From assembly GCA_002705265.1 (NCBI GenBank), contig PAHR01000021.1:23060-87059 (forward strand): DNA of 64,000 bases, read 5' to 3'. The position numbers and the translations under genes are program-made. Position 1 is the stretch's first letter; every line of letters begins with the position of its first letter. Positions 50,000 to 59,998 of this stretch are shown here, one piece after another. Below the pieces are notes generated by a model, which did not search any database, had not been told where the DNA came from, and was given only the letters and a program-made list of their open reading frames with translations. Origin of the DNA: Pelagibacteraceae bacterium. GTDB lineage: Bacteria > Pseudomonadota > Alphaproteobacteria > HIMB59.

Positions 50000-51067
50000 T
50001 TAAATTTCTGTAATTAGATCTTGTGAAATATCATTTAAATTAGTACATCCAGTTAAGATCATAGTTTCAACTAACTCTCTTAATAATATGTTCAATACTA
50101 ACTCAACGCCATCTTGTCCATCGTGTGCAAGGCCCCATAGAATTGGTCTGCCAATTTGAACCGCATTAGCCCCTAAAGCTAGACATTTTAAAATATCTGT
50201 TCCTCTTCTAATACCACCATCTGCAATTAAAAGTTTATCTTTGCCAACCTCTTCTCTAATTGGCCTAATTTGTTTTAAGGTTGGTACGGCAGTGTCTAAC
50301 TGTCTTCCACCATGATTTGATATAATTATACCATCAGCACCATTTTCGAAACATTTCGCAGCATCATCAGGCCTAAGTATTCCCTTAACCAATACAGGTA
50401 GCTTTGATTTTTCTTTAATCCAATGAATAATTTCAAAAGTAAGAGTTGGATCAAATAGATGGTCAGAGTGCATACTCATACTAGATCCCTCATAATCATC
50501 ATATTTCTCAAAAGACGTTCCTTTAAAATTGGCAAGAGTTAAATTTTCAGGCATTTTAAAAGAATTTCTTTCATCTTTCTCTCTTGTTCCTAATCTTGGG
50601 GCGTCCGCTGTAAAAACTATTGCTTTATAGTTTTTTTCGTAACATCTTTTTAAAATATCCTCTGTAATTTTCCTATCTTTTGCAAAATATAATTGAAAAA
50701 ACAATTTATCGGAATGAGGAGCAACTTCTTCTATTGATTTATTTGATGATGTAGGCAAAGTCATTATTGAATCCAAACTAGACATTGCTTTTGCAGTTGC
50801 AATCTCGCCATCAGCATGAGCCATTGACTGCATAGCTAAGGGAGCTGCCATTATTGGATTACCAATTTTTAATCCTAAAATTGAAGTTGATGTATTAACA
50901 GATGAGACATTTCTCAATAACTTAGGTAGAATCTCATAGTTATTAAATATTGATATGTTTCTTCTTAAAGTAATTTCATCCCTAGCCCCTGAGCTGTAAT
51001 AGTCATATATGGCTTCAGATAATTTTTCTGGGAATTTTTTTTCTAAATCAAATAAATTAACTATCAA
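50000..51067 (-). CDS. FMN-dependent alpha-hydroxy-acid oxidase/dehydrogenase
   Basis: 'YYSSGARDEITLRRNI', 'PIMAAPLAMQSMAHADGEIATAKA', 'PVLVKGILRPDDAAKCFENGADGIIISNHGGRQLDTAVPTL'. Confidence 0.95.
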   Translation of the reverse strand: MIVNLFDLEKKFPEKLSEAIYDYYSSGARDEITLRRNISIFNNYEILPKLLRNVSSVNTSTSILGLKIGNPIMAAPLAMQSMAHADGEIATAKAMSSLDSIMTLPTSSNKSIEEVAPHSDKLFFQLYFAKDRKITEDILKRCYEKNYKAIVFTADAPRLGTREKDERNSFKMPENLTLANFKGTSFEKYDDYEGSSMSMHSDHLFDPTLTFEIIHWIKEKSKLPVLVKGILRPDDAAKCFENGADGIIISNHGGRQLDTAVPTLKQIRPIREEVGKDKLLIADGGIRRGTDILKCLALGANAVQIGRPILWGLAHDGQDGVELVLNILLRELVETMILTGCTNLNDISQDLITEI

Positions 51068-51270
51068 AATTATATGCCTTGCTGCTTTGTTAATATTAAA
51101 AGCACCTTCCTCATTAATATTATGAGGATTTATTTTTATAAGAATATCTTTATCTGCCCTATATATTACATTACCTGTATCAAAATCGCCAATATTTTAT
51201 TAAAACTGATCATTAATTAAGAAATATTTATTAGATTTTTATTATTCAATTAAATAATCTAAACCAAGCA

Positions 51271-52077
51271 ATGAGACCCATTTTTAGATACCTATGTATT
51301 TTTTTATTAATTTTTTATAATTCAAGTATAGCAAAAGAATTTTTGATTGTTCAGTCCACAACAAGTACAGCCAATACTGGATTATTAGAGTATTTAGGTG
51401 ATTTGTTTTTTGAAGATACCGGAATAGAAATAAGGGCTGTTGCTGTTGGGACTGGCCAGGCTATCAAAAATTCTATGAGAGGGGACGGGGATGTTTTGTT
51501 GGTCCATGATAAAATAAAAGAATTAAAATTTGTTAAAGATGGCTTTGGAGTCAAAAGACACGACCTTATGTATAATGACTTTATATTTGTTGGACCTAAA
51601 ACTGATCCAGAAAATATCAAAAAATCTAAAACAGTATTAGAAGTTATAGATAAGCTTTCTAAGGGAAAGACAAGATTTATTTCTCGTGATGATAATTCAG
51701 GAACTCATTCAAAAGAATTAAAGTTATGGAAATTATCAAAAGCTAGATTATCAAGTGACTTTTATATTAAATCAGGTGCTGGCATGGCATCTACAATAAA
51801 TATGGCTGCAGAAATGCAAGCATACACAATTACTGACAGAGGGTCTTGGATTTCTCATAACAATAAAGGTAATTTGGCTTTATTATATGAAAATGATAAT
51901 TTGTTATTTAATCCTTATGGAATTATAGCTATTAATCCAAAAAAATTCCCAAATACTAAATATAATAATGCAAAAAAATTTATAGAATGGATTCTAAGTA
52001 AAAAAATTCAAAATCTAATAGAATTATTTAAAGTTAATGGCGAGCAAATTTTTTTCACTTATAAGGTTAACAAATGA
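51271..52077 (+). CDS. tupA: Tungstate-type ABC transporter substrate-binding protein (TupA-like)
   Basis: 'VQSTTSTANTGLLEYLGDLFFEDTGIEIRAVAVGTGQAIKNSMRGDGDVLLVHDKIKELKFVKDGFGVKRHDLMYNDFIFVGPKTDPE', 'SRDDNSGTHSKELKLW'. Confidence 0.88.
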   Translation: MRPIFRYLCIFLLIFYNSSIAKEFLIVQSTTSTANTGLLEYLGDLFFEDTGIEIRAVAVGTGQAIKNSMRGDGDVLLVHDKIKELKFVKDGFGVKRHDLMYNDFIFVGPKTDPENIKKSKTVLEVIDKLSKGKTRFISRDDNSGTHSKELKLWKLSKARLSSDFYIKSGAGMASTINMAAEMQAYTITDRGSWISHNNKGNLALLYENDNLLFNPYGIIAINPKKFPNTKYNNAKKFIEWILSKKIQNLIELFKVNGEQIFFTYKVNK

Positions 52078-52694
52078 TATATGAAGCTATAAGCATTTCT
52101 TTATATGTAAGTATTTTATCAACTATTTTAGGGTTATTAATTAGCATACCAATGGGAATTTTTTTAGGTGTAAAAAATTTTTATTTCAAAAAAATTATAC
52201 TATCAATACTAACTGCATTAACATCTATACCACCAGTGTGCGCGGGATTAATTGTTTACTTAATGGTTAGCAGAACAGGACCTTTTGGTTGGATGGGCAT
52301 TCTATACACGCCTACAGCAATGATAATTGCTCAAACATTAATAATTTTTCCCATCATGACAACATTAATAGCAAGGAATATTTCTGATGATTTCCCAGTT
52401 TTTTCTGATGAGCTATATCTTTATGGAGCAAGATTAAGAGATATTGCTTATCTCTTAATCAAAAATAGAATTTCTATATACCTAACAATCTCACTTATAG
52501 GATTTGGTAGAGCTATAAGCGAATATGGTGCTGCAGCTATAGTTGGCGGTTCCATTGATCATGTTACAAGGAACGTAACATCAACAATTGCTTTGGAAAC
52601 ATCAAAAGGAAATTTATTAATCGCAATAAACCTAGGAATTATTTTAATGACCATATCTTTTATAATAAGTTATTTAATTAACTTAAAAAAATAA
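52074..52694 (+). CDS. tupB: Tungstate-type ABC transporter permease (TupB-like)
   Basis: 'LTSIPPVCAGLIVYLMVSRTGPFGWMGILYTPTAMIIAQTLIIFPIMTTL', 'GFGRAISEYGAAAIVGGSIDHVTRNVTSTIALETSKGN'. Confidence 0.9.
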   Translation: MIYEAISISLYVSILSTILGLLISIPMGIFLGVKNFYFKKIILSILTALTSIPPVCAGLIVYLMVSRTGPFGWMGILYTPTAMIIAQTLIIFPIMTTLIARNISDDFPVFSDELYLYGARLRDIAYLLIKNRISIYLTISLIGFGRAISEYGAAAIVGGSIDHVTRNVTSTIALETSKGNLLIAINLGIILMTISFIISYLINLKK

Positions 52695-52707
52695 TATAAA
52701 TATTAAA

Positions 52708-53121
52708 ATGAAATATTTAATAATATTTATTTTTTTGAATTATTCTTTTTCTTTAAATGCTAGCGAAATACAAGATAGAAAATTGTCCATGCAAGCTTTA
52801 AATAAACTTATGAAAGAAGCCAATAACAATATTAGAGAAAATATATTAAATAGCAGGACACAGGAAATTTTTTTAGAAATATCTGATATTTTTAAGCATT
52901 ACCCATCTTTATTTCCTGAAGGATCTTTTGATGGCAAAACCAATGCCAGTAATGATATTATTTTTAATAGAGAGAAATTTAACCAAATTTCGAAAGATAA
53001 CGAAGAAAATGCAAAAAAAGCTGCGGAAGCTATAATGTATGAAAATCAAGAGCTAGCAGTTAAGCATTTTCAAAATCTTTATTCATCTTGTAAAAGCTGC
53101 CACTCTAGATTTAAAAATTAA
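52708..53121 (+). CDS. Periplasmic cytochrome c' / c556-like protein
   Basis: Signal peptide; C-terminal haem motif 'CKSCHSRFKN'. Confidence 0.85.
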   Translation: MKYLIIFIFLNYSFSLNASEIQDRKLSMQALNKLMKEANNNIRENILNSRTQEIFLEISDIFKHYPSLFPEGSFDGKTNASNDIIFNREKFNQISKDNEENAKKAAEAIMYENQELAVKHFQNLYSSCKSCHSRFKN

Positions 53122-53126
53122 TATTT

Positions 53127-53516
53127 ATGAGATTAATTTATATACTTATTTTTCTATTTGCAATTTCTTCGAATAGCATTATTTTCAGTAATCAAATGTT
53201 TACACCACTGTCAATCGAAGAATCAAAAATTAAAATGGATGAAGGCCTTATAATTATTGATGTAAGAAAACAAAAAGAGCACGATAGTTTAAGAATCCCA
53301 GGATCTCACTTAATTAATGTAAAAGAAATTTCTAAAGAAATATTGGAAAGCAAATTTGGAGAAAATAAAGATATACTCATCCATTGTACAGCAGGAGTCA
53401 TGTCTAAGGTTGCTGCAAAAAAATTAATAGACCAAGGATACAAGGGAAAAATTTTTGAAATAAATGAAGGAATGATCGGCTGGGTAAAGAGCGGAATGCC
53501 TACGGAAACTAATTAA
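53127..53516 (+). CDS. Periplasmic rhodanese-domain protein
   Basis: Signal peptide; 'IIIDVRKQKEHDSLRIPGSHLINV', 'ILIHCTAGVMSKVAAKKLIDQGYKGKIFEINEGMIGWVKSGMP'. Confidence 0.93.
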   Translation: MRLIYILIFLFAISSNSIIFSNQMFTPLSIEESKIKMDEGLIIIDVRKQKEHDSLRIPGSHLINVKEISKEILESKFGENKDILIHCTAGVMSKVAAKKLIDQGYKGKIFEINEGMIGWVKSGMPTETN

Positions 53517-53679
53517 AATAATCTGTTTTTATCATATAATAAATTAAATAACCAAAAAGACCTGCCATTAAAATTAGTATTGGCATTACTGATAAACTAA
53601 AGGCATTCCTAAATTTTTTATTATATATAAGTACTATCATTAATAATATAAGCCCTAAAACTATATAAATTCTGATCAT
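53509..53679 (-). CDS. Small two-TM membrane protein, absent from the ORF track
   Basis: Manual minus-strand translation from ATG at 53679: MIRIYIVLGLILLMIVLIYNKKFRNAFSLSVMPILILMAGLFGYLIYYMIKTDYFN*. Confidence 0.5.
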   Translation of the reverse strand: MIRIYIVLGLILLMIVLIYNKKFRNAFSLSVMPILILMAGLFGYLIYYMIKTDYFN

Positions 53680-53757
53680 TATGATTTTATATTAACACAA
53701 ATCCTTGAATTTTTACTATTAATGATCACTTTTATTGATATATAAACCTAATTGATT

Positions 53758-54540
53758 ATGAGTAAAATTAAAATTGCAATAGCGGGCGTTCTAGGTCGTA
53801 TGGGAAATAATCTTGTGCTCTCTGCACAGTCAAATGAATTTGTAGAGATAGTTGGGGTATTTGATAAAAGCCCCATCAGTCCAGAACAGCTTTCCTCATT
53901 AAATCTTAATTCAGAAATAGCTACAACTAGTGACGCATCATTTGACCTTGCAGATATCGTCATAGATTTTACATCACCAAGCTCATTGTTTATGTTTACA
54001 GAAAGCGCAGTTGCACATAAGGCAGGATTAGTTGTTGGAACTACCGGGCTCGAAGAAAAACATTTTCAATTATTAAAACAAACCTCAACAGCAACAAAAG
54101 TTTTTTATGCTCCAAATATGAGCTTAGGAGTAAATTCTTTTTTACAAATTGCAAGAGGTGCGGCAGGAAAATTGAAAGATTTTGATATAGAAATAATCGA
54201 ATCACATCATAAACATAAAGTTGATGCGCCAAGTGGAACAGCAATCAAACTTGGAGAAGAAATAGCTGATGAGATAGGCAGGTCAAGCAAAGATTTTGTT
54301 TTTGATAGACAACAGCAAGTGAAGAAAAGAAAAAAAACCGATATAGGTTTTTCTTCCATTAGAGGAGGGAATATATCTGGAGAGCATAGGATTATCTTTC
54401 ATGGAGAAAACGAAGATATTGAAATAACTCATAGAGCTTTAAACAGAAGAATATTCTCAGATGGAGCCATTAATGCTGCCGTATGGTTAAACTCCCAGAA
54501 TAACGGATATTTTATTTACAAAGATTTATTAAAATCTTAG
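53758..54540 (+). CDS. dapB: 4-hydroxy-tetrahydrodipicolinate reductase
   Basis: 'IKIAIAGVLGRMGNNLV', 'VVGTTGLEEKHF', 'NMSLGVNSF', 'IIESHHKHKVDAPSGTA'; start at ATG 53758 in frame with the ORF. Confidence 0.97.
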   Translation: MSKIKIAIAGVLGRMGNNLVLSAQSNEFVEIVGVFDKSPISPEQLSSLNLNSEIATTSDASFDLADIVIDFTSPSSLFMFTESAVAHKAGLVVGTTGLEEKHFQLLKQTSTATKVFYAPNMSLGVNSFLQIARGAAGKLKDFDIEIIESHHKHKVDAPSGTAIKLGEEIADEIGRSSKDFVFDRQQQVKKRKKTDIGFSSIRGGNISGEHRIIFHGENEDIEITHRALNRRIFSDGAINAAVWLNSQNNGYFIYKDLLKS

Positions 54541-54960
54541 TTTATATTTTTCAATTATATTCTTAAGCTTCGTCCTTTTTCTATAATTAAAAAATTTTGC
54601 AAAGAAAGTTTTTTTTCCACCATAACTAAAACTTAATGAGTCTCTTTCATTTGTAATTTTTGTCCAAAAAATATTATGTTCAAAAACTTTCTCCTCTCTG
54701 TTTGGCATAGATCTATTTAAGGTAATTATTGAATTTGATAATGTAATTTTTTCAATGTTTTTTGATCGATGGTAGAAAATATAAAAACATACTGCAAGAA
54801 TAGAAAATTCAACCATACCAAAGATCATAACTGGCCAAGCACCTATTAGAAAAAACCTTGTGCCTATGAATAAGATCAAGATTCCTACAAATATTAAAAA
54901 TAATATAATTTGTAGATTGCTTAAGCTTTTATTTCCTTTTATATAAATATTTTTTGGCAT
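54529..54960 (-). CDS. DUF2244 family membrane protein
   Basis: Two TM helices followed by a soluble tail; located next to nth as in other Alphaproteobacteria. Confidence 0.75.
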   Translation of the reverse strand: MPKNIYIKGNKSLSNLQIILFLIFVGILILFIGTRFFLIGAWPVMIFGMVEFSILAVCFYIFYHRSKNIEKITLSNSIITLNRSMPNREEKVFEHNIFWTKITNERDSLSFSYGGKKTFFAKFFNYRKRTKLKNIIEKYKLRF

Positions 54961-55047
54961 TACTTAACATAATTTGTATCAATATTTATAATCCAAGCAC
55001 AGATTTTTTTATTTCAAGATACTTAGCCACATGTTTTAATAAGGAAG

Positions 55048-55701
55048 ATGAGAAAAATTGATAGAGCCAAAATTGTCCAAAAGACATTAAATAGAATTTA
55101 TAAGAATGTCCCTATACCGCTTAACCATAATAATGTTTTTGAATTACTTATAGCTGTTTTATTAAGCGCTCAGTGCACAGATCAAAGAGTAAATACAGTA
55201 ACGCCTTTTCTTTTTGCTAAAGCAAAGAATCCTTTTGAAATGAAAAATATCCCATTAAATTTAATTTATAAAATAATTAGACCTTGTGGATTAGCCCCTC
55301 AGAAATCTAAAGCTATAAGAAATTTATCAAAAATTCTTGTAAATGATTTTGATGGAGTTGTTCCAAAAAACTTTTTAGATTTAGAAAAGCTTCCTGGTGT
55401 AGGTCATAAAACGGCAAGTGTTGTAATGTCACAAGGGTTTGGCTATCCCGCATTCCCTGTAGACACACATATTCATCGTTTGTCTCAAAGGTGGGGACTA
55501 ACTAATGGAAAAAATGTTACTCAAACAGAAAAAGATTTAAAAAAACTATTTCATATAAGATCTTGGAACAAACTCCATCTTCAGTTTATTTATTATGGAA
55601 GAGAATTTTGTAAAGCAAGAGAGTGCTTTGGGGTATCTTGCAAAATTTGTATTAAATGCTTTCCTAAAAGAAAAAAACCAATTACTACAAAAAAAGCGTA
55701 A
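55048..55701 (+). CDS. nth: Endonuclease III
   Basis: 'LLIAVLLSAQCTDQRVN', HhH 'LEKLPGVGHKTASVVMSQGFGYPAFPVDTHIHRLSQRWGL'. Confidence 0.96.
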   Translation: MRKIDRAKIVQKTLNRIYKNVPIPLNHNNVFELLIAVLLSAQCTDQRVNTVTPFLFAKAKNPFEMKNIPLNLIYKIIRPCGLAPQKSKAIRNLSKILVNDFDGVVPKNFLDLEKLPGVGHKTASVVMSQGFGYPAFPVDTHIHRLSQRWGLTNGKNVTQTEKDLKKLFHIRSWNKLHLQFIYYGREFCKARECFGVSCKICIKCFPKRKKPITTKKA

Positions 55702-55824
55702 TATATCGAATAAATAACTAAAATATTTTAAATAACCTATAAGTTTCAATATCTTTTACCATGGGGGATACTTATAGTAAAATTAACAAATATTGTATAA
55801 AAATAAGGTCAAATTTCAGAAACC

Positions 55825-58800
55825 ATGAAAAAAATTAATAAAATTCTTATTGCCAATCGAAGCGAAATAGCAATTCGTATTTCTAGGGCAGCTACTGAGC
55901 TAGGTTATAAAACTGTATCTATATATTCATACGAAGATCGTTTCGCGCTTCATAGGTTCAAAACAGACGAAAGTTATCTTGTGGGCTCTGGCAAAGGTCC
56001 AATTGAGGCATACTTAGATTATAAAAATATAGTAAAAATTGCTGTTAATTCTGGTTGTGATGCAATCCATCCTGGTTACGGATTTTTGTCAGAGAACCCA
56101 GATTTTGTTAAAGAATGTCAAAAAAATAATATCTTGTTTATTGGCCCCAATGCTAAAGTTATGATGGCTCTTGGAAATAAAGTAGAAGCAAAAAAAATTG
56201 CTGCTAAAGCAAAAGTTGCTACTATTCCATCTTCAGGCCCTCTACCAAGAGATCTAAAAAAATGCAAAAGCCTCGCAAAAGAAATTGGCTACCCTATTAT
56301 GTTGAAAGCTTCATGGGGAGGTGGAGGTAGAGGGATGAGGGTTATTAGAAAAGAATCAGATCTTGAGACCCAAATTACTACAGCTAGGAGTGAAGCAAAA
56401 AGTGCCTTTGGCAAAGATGATGTTTTTTTTGAAAAATTAATTGAAAAAGCATATCATGTCGAAGTTCAAATAATTGGCGATACTTTTGGAAATCTAGTTC
56501 ATTTGTTTGAAAGGGATTGTTCTCTTCAAAGACGTCATCAAAAAGTTGTTGAAAGAGCCCCGGCCGCTTATCTAACTGATAGCGAAAGAAATAATATTTG
56601 TGAATCCGGAGTAAAGATTGGGAAGCAAGTAAGCTATTCTTGCGCAGGTACAGTTGAATTTTTAATGGACGTCAAGACCAGAGACTTTTTTTTTATTGAA
56701 GTAAATCCAAGAGTTCAGGTTGAACACACTGTAACCGAGGAAATTACAGGAATTGATATCGTAAAGGCTCAATTTCTTTTAGCTTCAGGTGCAAAAATAG
56801 GTGACGGTATATGTGGCATACCCGAGCAAAATCAAATTCAAATGAAAGGTCATGCTATACAATCGCGAGTTACTACTGAAGATGCTGAAAATGACTTTGC
56901 CCCAGATTATGGAAAAATATCTGTTTATCGTTCAGCAAGCGGTTTTGGTATAAGGCTAGATGCAGGAGCAGCTGCTACTGGTACTATAATTACCCCATAC
57001 TATGACTCATTGTTAGTCAAAGTTACAGCCAAGGGGCAGACTCCTTTTGAATCAAAAAAAAGAATGGACAGAGCACTTCGGGAGTTTAGGCTAAGGGGAG
57101 TTAAAACAAACATACCTTTTCTTGTAAAACTTATTAATCATAAATCTTTTGATGACTTTAGTTATCATACTAAATTTATTGATACGGAAAAAAATTTATT
57201 TAAATTTATCAAGAGAAAAGACAGGGCATCAAAAGTTTTAAGTTTCTTATCTGAAGTTATTGTAAATGGTAATGAAGAGGTTAAAAATAGACAGCCTATA
57301 ACAGAAACCGTTCCCGCAAAGTTATCAGATTATGGTATTTCAAAGTCAAGAAACGCAAAATTGGTTAATGAAAAAACTTACAAACAAATATTGGATGATA
57401 AGGGGCCTACAGCTGTTGCAGAATCAGTACTAAAAGAAAAAAAGTTATTGTTAACAGACACTACATTTAGAGACGCTCATCAATCCTTAATCGCAACAAG
57501 AATGAGAACAGAAGATATGCTTGGCGTTACAGACTTATATGAGGAGAGATTAAGGGGTTTATTCTCTGTAGAGTGCTGGGGAGGTGCTACCTTTGATGTA
57601 GCTTTAAGGTTTCTAAAAGAAGATCCATGGATGCGTCTAGAAAAAATTAGAGAACAACTACCATCATCTCTTCTTCAAATGCTTTTTAGAGGTTCTAATG
57701 CCTTAGGATATACAAACTACCCTGACAATGTTCTAAAAAGATTTATTCAAGTATCTGCTAAGTCGGGCATAGATGTTTTTAGAATTTTTGATGCATTAAA
57801 TTGGATAGAAAACATGAAGGTTTCGATAGAGGAAGTTTTGAAATCAGGCAAAATTTGTGAAGCCACGATTTGTTATTCTGGAGATTTGTCTTCTAATAAT
57901 GAAGCCAAATATACTTTGGATTATTATCTCAAAATGGCAGAAAAATTAGAAAAAATGGGAGCACATTTTCTAGCAATTAAGGATATGGCCGGTTTGTGTA
58001 AACCTAAGGCTGCAGAAGTGCTATTTAAGGAGTTAAAAAATAATTTAAAAATACCAATTCACTTTCACACACATGACACTAGTGGGAATGGCGTGGCAAC
58101 TTTATTAAGCGCATCAAAGGCTGGAGTAGATGTTGTTGATGTTGCGATAGATTCTTGGTCTGGATTTACTTCCCAACCAAGTTTCGGGGCTATTCTTGAG
58201 TCACTAGATGGCAATAAAAGAGACCCAAAAATTTCATCTGCTGTTGTGAGAACAGCTGCAAATTATTGGGAGGGAGTAAGAAAAAACTATCAACCTTTTG
58301 AAAGTAAAACGAGAACAAGCATGTCCGAAGTATATTTACATCAAATGCCTGGTGGCCAGTATACGAACTTACGAGAGCAAGCAAGATCCATGGGAATTAA
58401 AGATGATAGATGGCCTGAATTAGCCTCGATGTATTCGGAGGTTAATAATATTTTTGGAGACGTGATCAAAGTTACTCCTATTTCAAAAGTTGTGGGGGAT
58501 ATGGCGATATATATGCTTGCTAACAATATTTCAATCAAAGACGTACTGGATTCAAAAAAAGATGTTGGTTTTCCAGCTTCGGTAATTGAATTTTTTAGTG
58601 GTAGATTAGGACAACCCTATAAAGGATTCCCTAAGTCCTTGCAGAAAAAAATATTGAAAGGTAAAAAGCCAATCAATTATAGATATGGATCTAAAATTAA
58701 ATCTTTAAATATTAAAAATAAAAATTTGGAATTAGAAAAAAAATATAAAGAAGATATTTCAGAAAAAGATACTTTATCTTATATATTTTTTCCTGAGGTT

Positions 58801-59289
58801 TTTGATGACTATATGAAACATAAAAAAAGGTTTGGTGATACGAGCGTTATACCAACACCAAATTATTTTTTTGGTCTAAAAGCAGGTGAAGAAATCTATA
58901 TTAGTTTAGAACCAGGAAAAACTTTAGTTATAAGATATTTTACTCAGAGCGAGCCAAACGAAAAGGGATACAGAACGGTTTATTTTGAACTTAACGGACA
59001 GCCTAGATCCGTTGATGTCAAAGATAACTCTATTTCTGTTAATGACATAGAAAAAGAAATGGCAGATACAAGCAAAGATGAGCATGTAGCCGCACCTATA
59101 CCAGGTTTGTTAGTTGATGTAGCTGTTACCCAAGGCATTAAAGTTCAAAAAGGATCTAAGCTCTGTACTATTGAGGCTATGAAAATGGAAACAGTAATTT
59201 ATTCTGATAGATCAGGTAAAATTGAAAAGCTTAACGTGAAAGCTGGTGACAATATTGAAGCAAACCAACTCCTAATGGTAATAAAATAA
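55825..59289 (+). CDS. pyc: Pyruvate carboxylase
   Basis: Biotin carboxylase domain 'LIANRSEIAIRISRAATELGYKTVSIYS', carboxyltransferase 'TDTTFRDAHQSLIATRMRTEDM', biotinyl motif 'IEAMKMETVI'. Confidence 0.98.
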   Translation: MKKINKILIANRSEIAIRISRAATELGYKTVSIYSYEDRFALHRFKTDESYLVGSGKGPIEAYLDYKNIVKIAVNSGCDAIHPGYGFLSENPDFVKECQKNNILFIGPNAKVMMALGNKVEAKKIAAKAKVATIPSSGPLPRDLKKCKSLAKEIGYPIMLKASWGGGGRGMRVIRKESDLETQITTARSEAKSAFGKDDVFFEKLIEKAYHVEVQIIGDTFGNLVHLFERDCSLQRRHQKVVERAPAAYLTDSERNNICESGVKIGKQVSYSCAGTVEFLMDVKTRDFFFIEVNPRVQVEHTVTEEITGIDIVKAQFLLASGAKIGDGICGIPEQNQIQMKGHAIQSRVTTEDAENDFAPDYGKISVYRSASGFGIRLDAGAAATGTIITPYYDSLLVKVTAKGQTPFESKKRMDRALREFRLRGVKTNIPFLVKLINHKSFDDFSYHTKFIDTEKNLFKFIKRKDRASKVLSFLSEVIVNGNEEVKNRQPITETVPAKLSDYGISKSRNAKLVNEKTYKQILDDKGPTAVAESVLKEKKLLLTDTTFRDAHQSLIATRMRTEDMLGVTDLYEERLRGLFSVECWGGATFDVALRFLKEDPWMRLEKIREQLPSSLLQMLFRGSNALGYTNYPDNVLKRFIQVSAKSGIDVFRIFDALNWIENMKVSIEEVLKSGKICEATICYSGDLSSNNEAKYTLDYYLKMAEKLEKMGAHFLAIKDMAGLCKPKAAEVLFKELKNNLKIPIHFHTHDTSGNGVATLLSASKAGVDVVDVAIDSWSGFTSQPSFGAILESLDGNKRDPKISSAVVRTAANYWEGVRKNYQPFESKTRTSMSEVYLHQMPGGQYTNLREQARSMGIKDDRWPELASMYSEVNNIFGDVIKVTPISKVVGDMAIYMLANNISIKDVLDSKKDVGFPASVIEFFSGRLGQPYKGFPKSLQKKILKGKKPINYRYGSKIKSLNIKNKNLELEKKYKEDISEKDTLSYIFFPEVFDDYMKHKKRFGDTSVIPTPNYFFGLKAGEEIYISLEPGKTLVIRYFTQSEPNEKGYRTVYFELNGQPRSVDVKDNSISVNDIEKEMADTSKDEHVAAPIPGLLVDVAVTQGIKVQKGSKLCTIEAMKMETVIYSDRSGKIEKLNVKAGDNIEANQLLMVIK

Positions 59290-59297
59290 ATTAGTAT

Positions 59298-59948
59298 ATG
59301 GATGATTATATTAAAATTTTACCTTCATATTTAGTTAAAAGATATCAGGGTTGGAAAGCAACTGGCTTTGAAGAAAATAAAAGCTGGTTTGCTAGAATGG
59401 CTGATATTGGACAAAGCCCAAGAGTTATGGTTGTATCATGTTGTGATTCTAGGGTTCATGCGACAGCAATGTTTGGCGCAGACACAGGTGAGTTTTTCAT
59501 TCATAGAAACATAGCAAATTTAATTCCACCATATGAGCCAAGCGGTGATCACCATGGTACTTCTGCGGCAATTGAATATGGTGTTTGTGCCCTAGAAATA
59601 TCGCATTTAATAGTACTAGGTCACTCAAATTGTGGGGGCATAAACGGAGGATACCATTTATGCAAGGAATCAAAAAGTCATCAAAAAACCATTTTTGTAG
59701 ACAAATGGTTAAATATAATTAGGCCCGCATACGAAAAAATTGCAAATAAAAATGTTGATGACCTAGCAAAAATTAAGTTATTAGAAAAAGAAAGCATAAT
59801 AACCTCAATCAATAACTTAATTGCATTTCCTTTTATTAAAAAAAATCTAGAGAATGAAAAACTAGTTCTTCACGGTTTATGGCATGATATTGCTTCTGGT
59901 GAGCTAGAGATGCTAGATCCAAATAAATTAGAATTTATTAAAATTTAA
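59298..59948 (+). CDS. Beta-class carbonic anhydrase
   Basis: 'VMVVSCCDSRVHATAMFGADTGEFFIHRNIANLIPP', 'SAAIEYGVCALEISHLIVLGHSNCGGI'. Confidence 0.96.
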   Translation: MDDYIKILPSYLVKRYQGWKATGFEENKSWFARMADIGQSPRVMVVSCCDSRVHATAMFGADTGEFFIHRNIANLIPPYEPSGDHHGTSAAIEYGVCALEISHLIVLGHSNCGGINGGYHLCKESKSHQKTIFVDKWLNIIRPAYEKIANKNVDDLAKIKLLEKESIITSINNLIAFPFIKKNLENEKLVLHGLWHDIASGELEMLDPNKLEFIKI

Positions 59949-59998
59949 AAAATGAATAAAAAAAAAATAATAAAATATTTCAAGGATTTGCTTAGATA

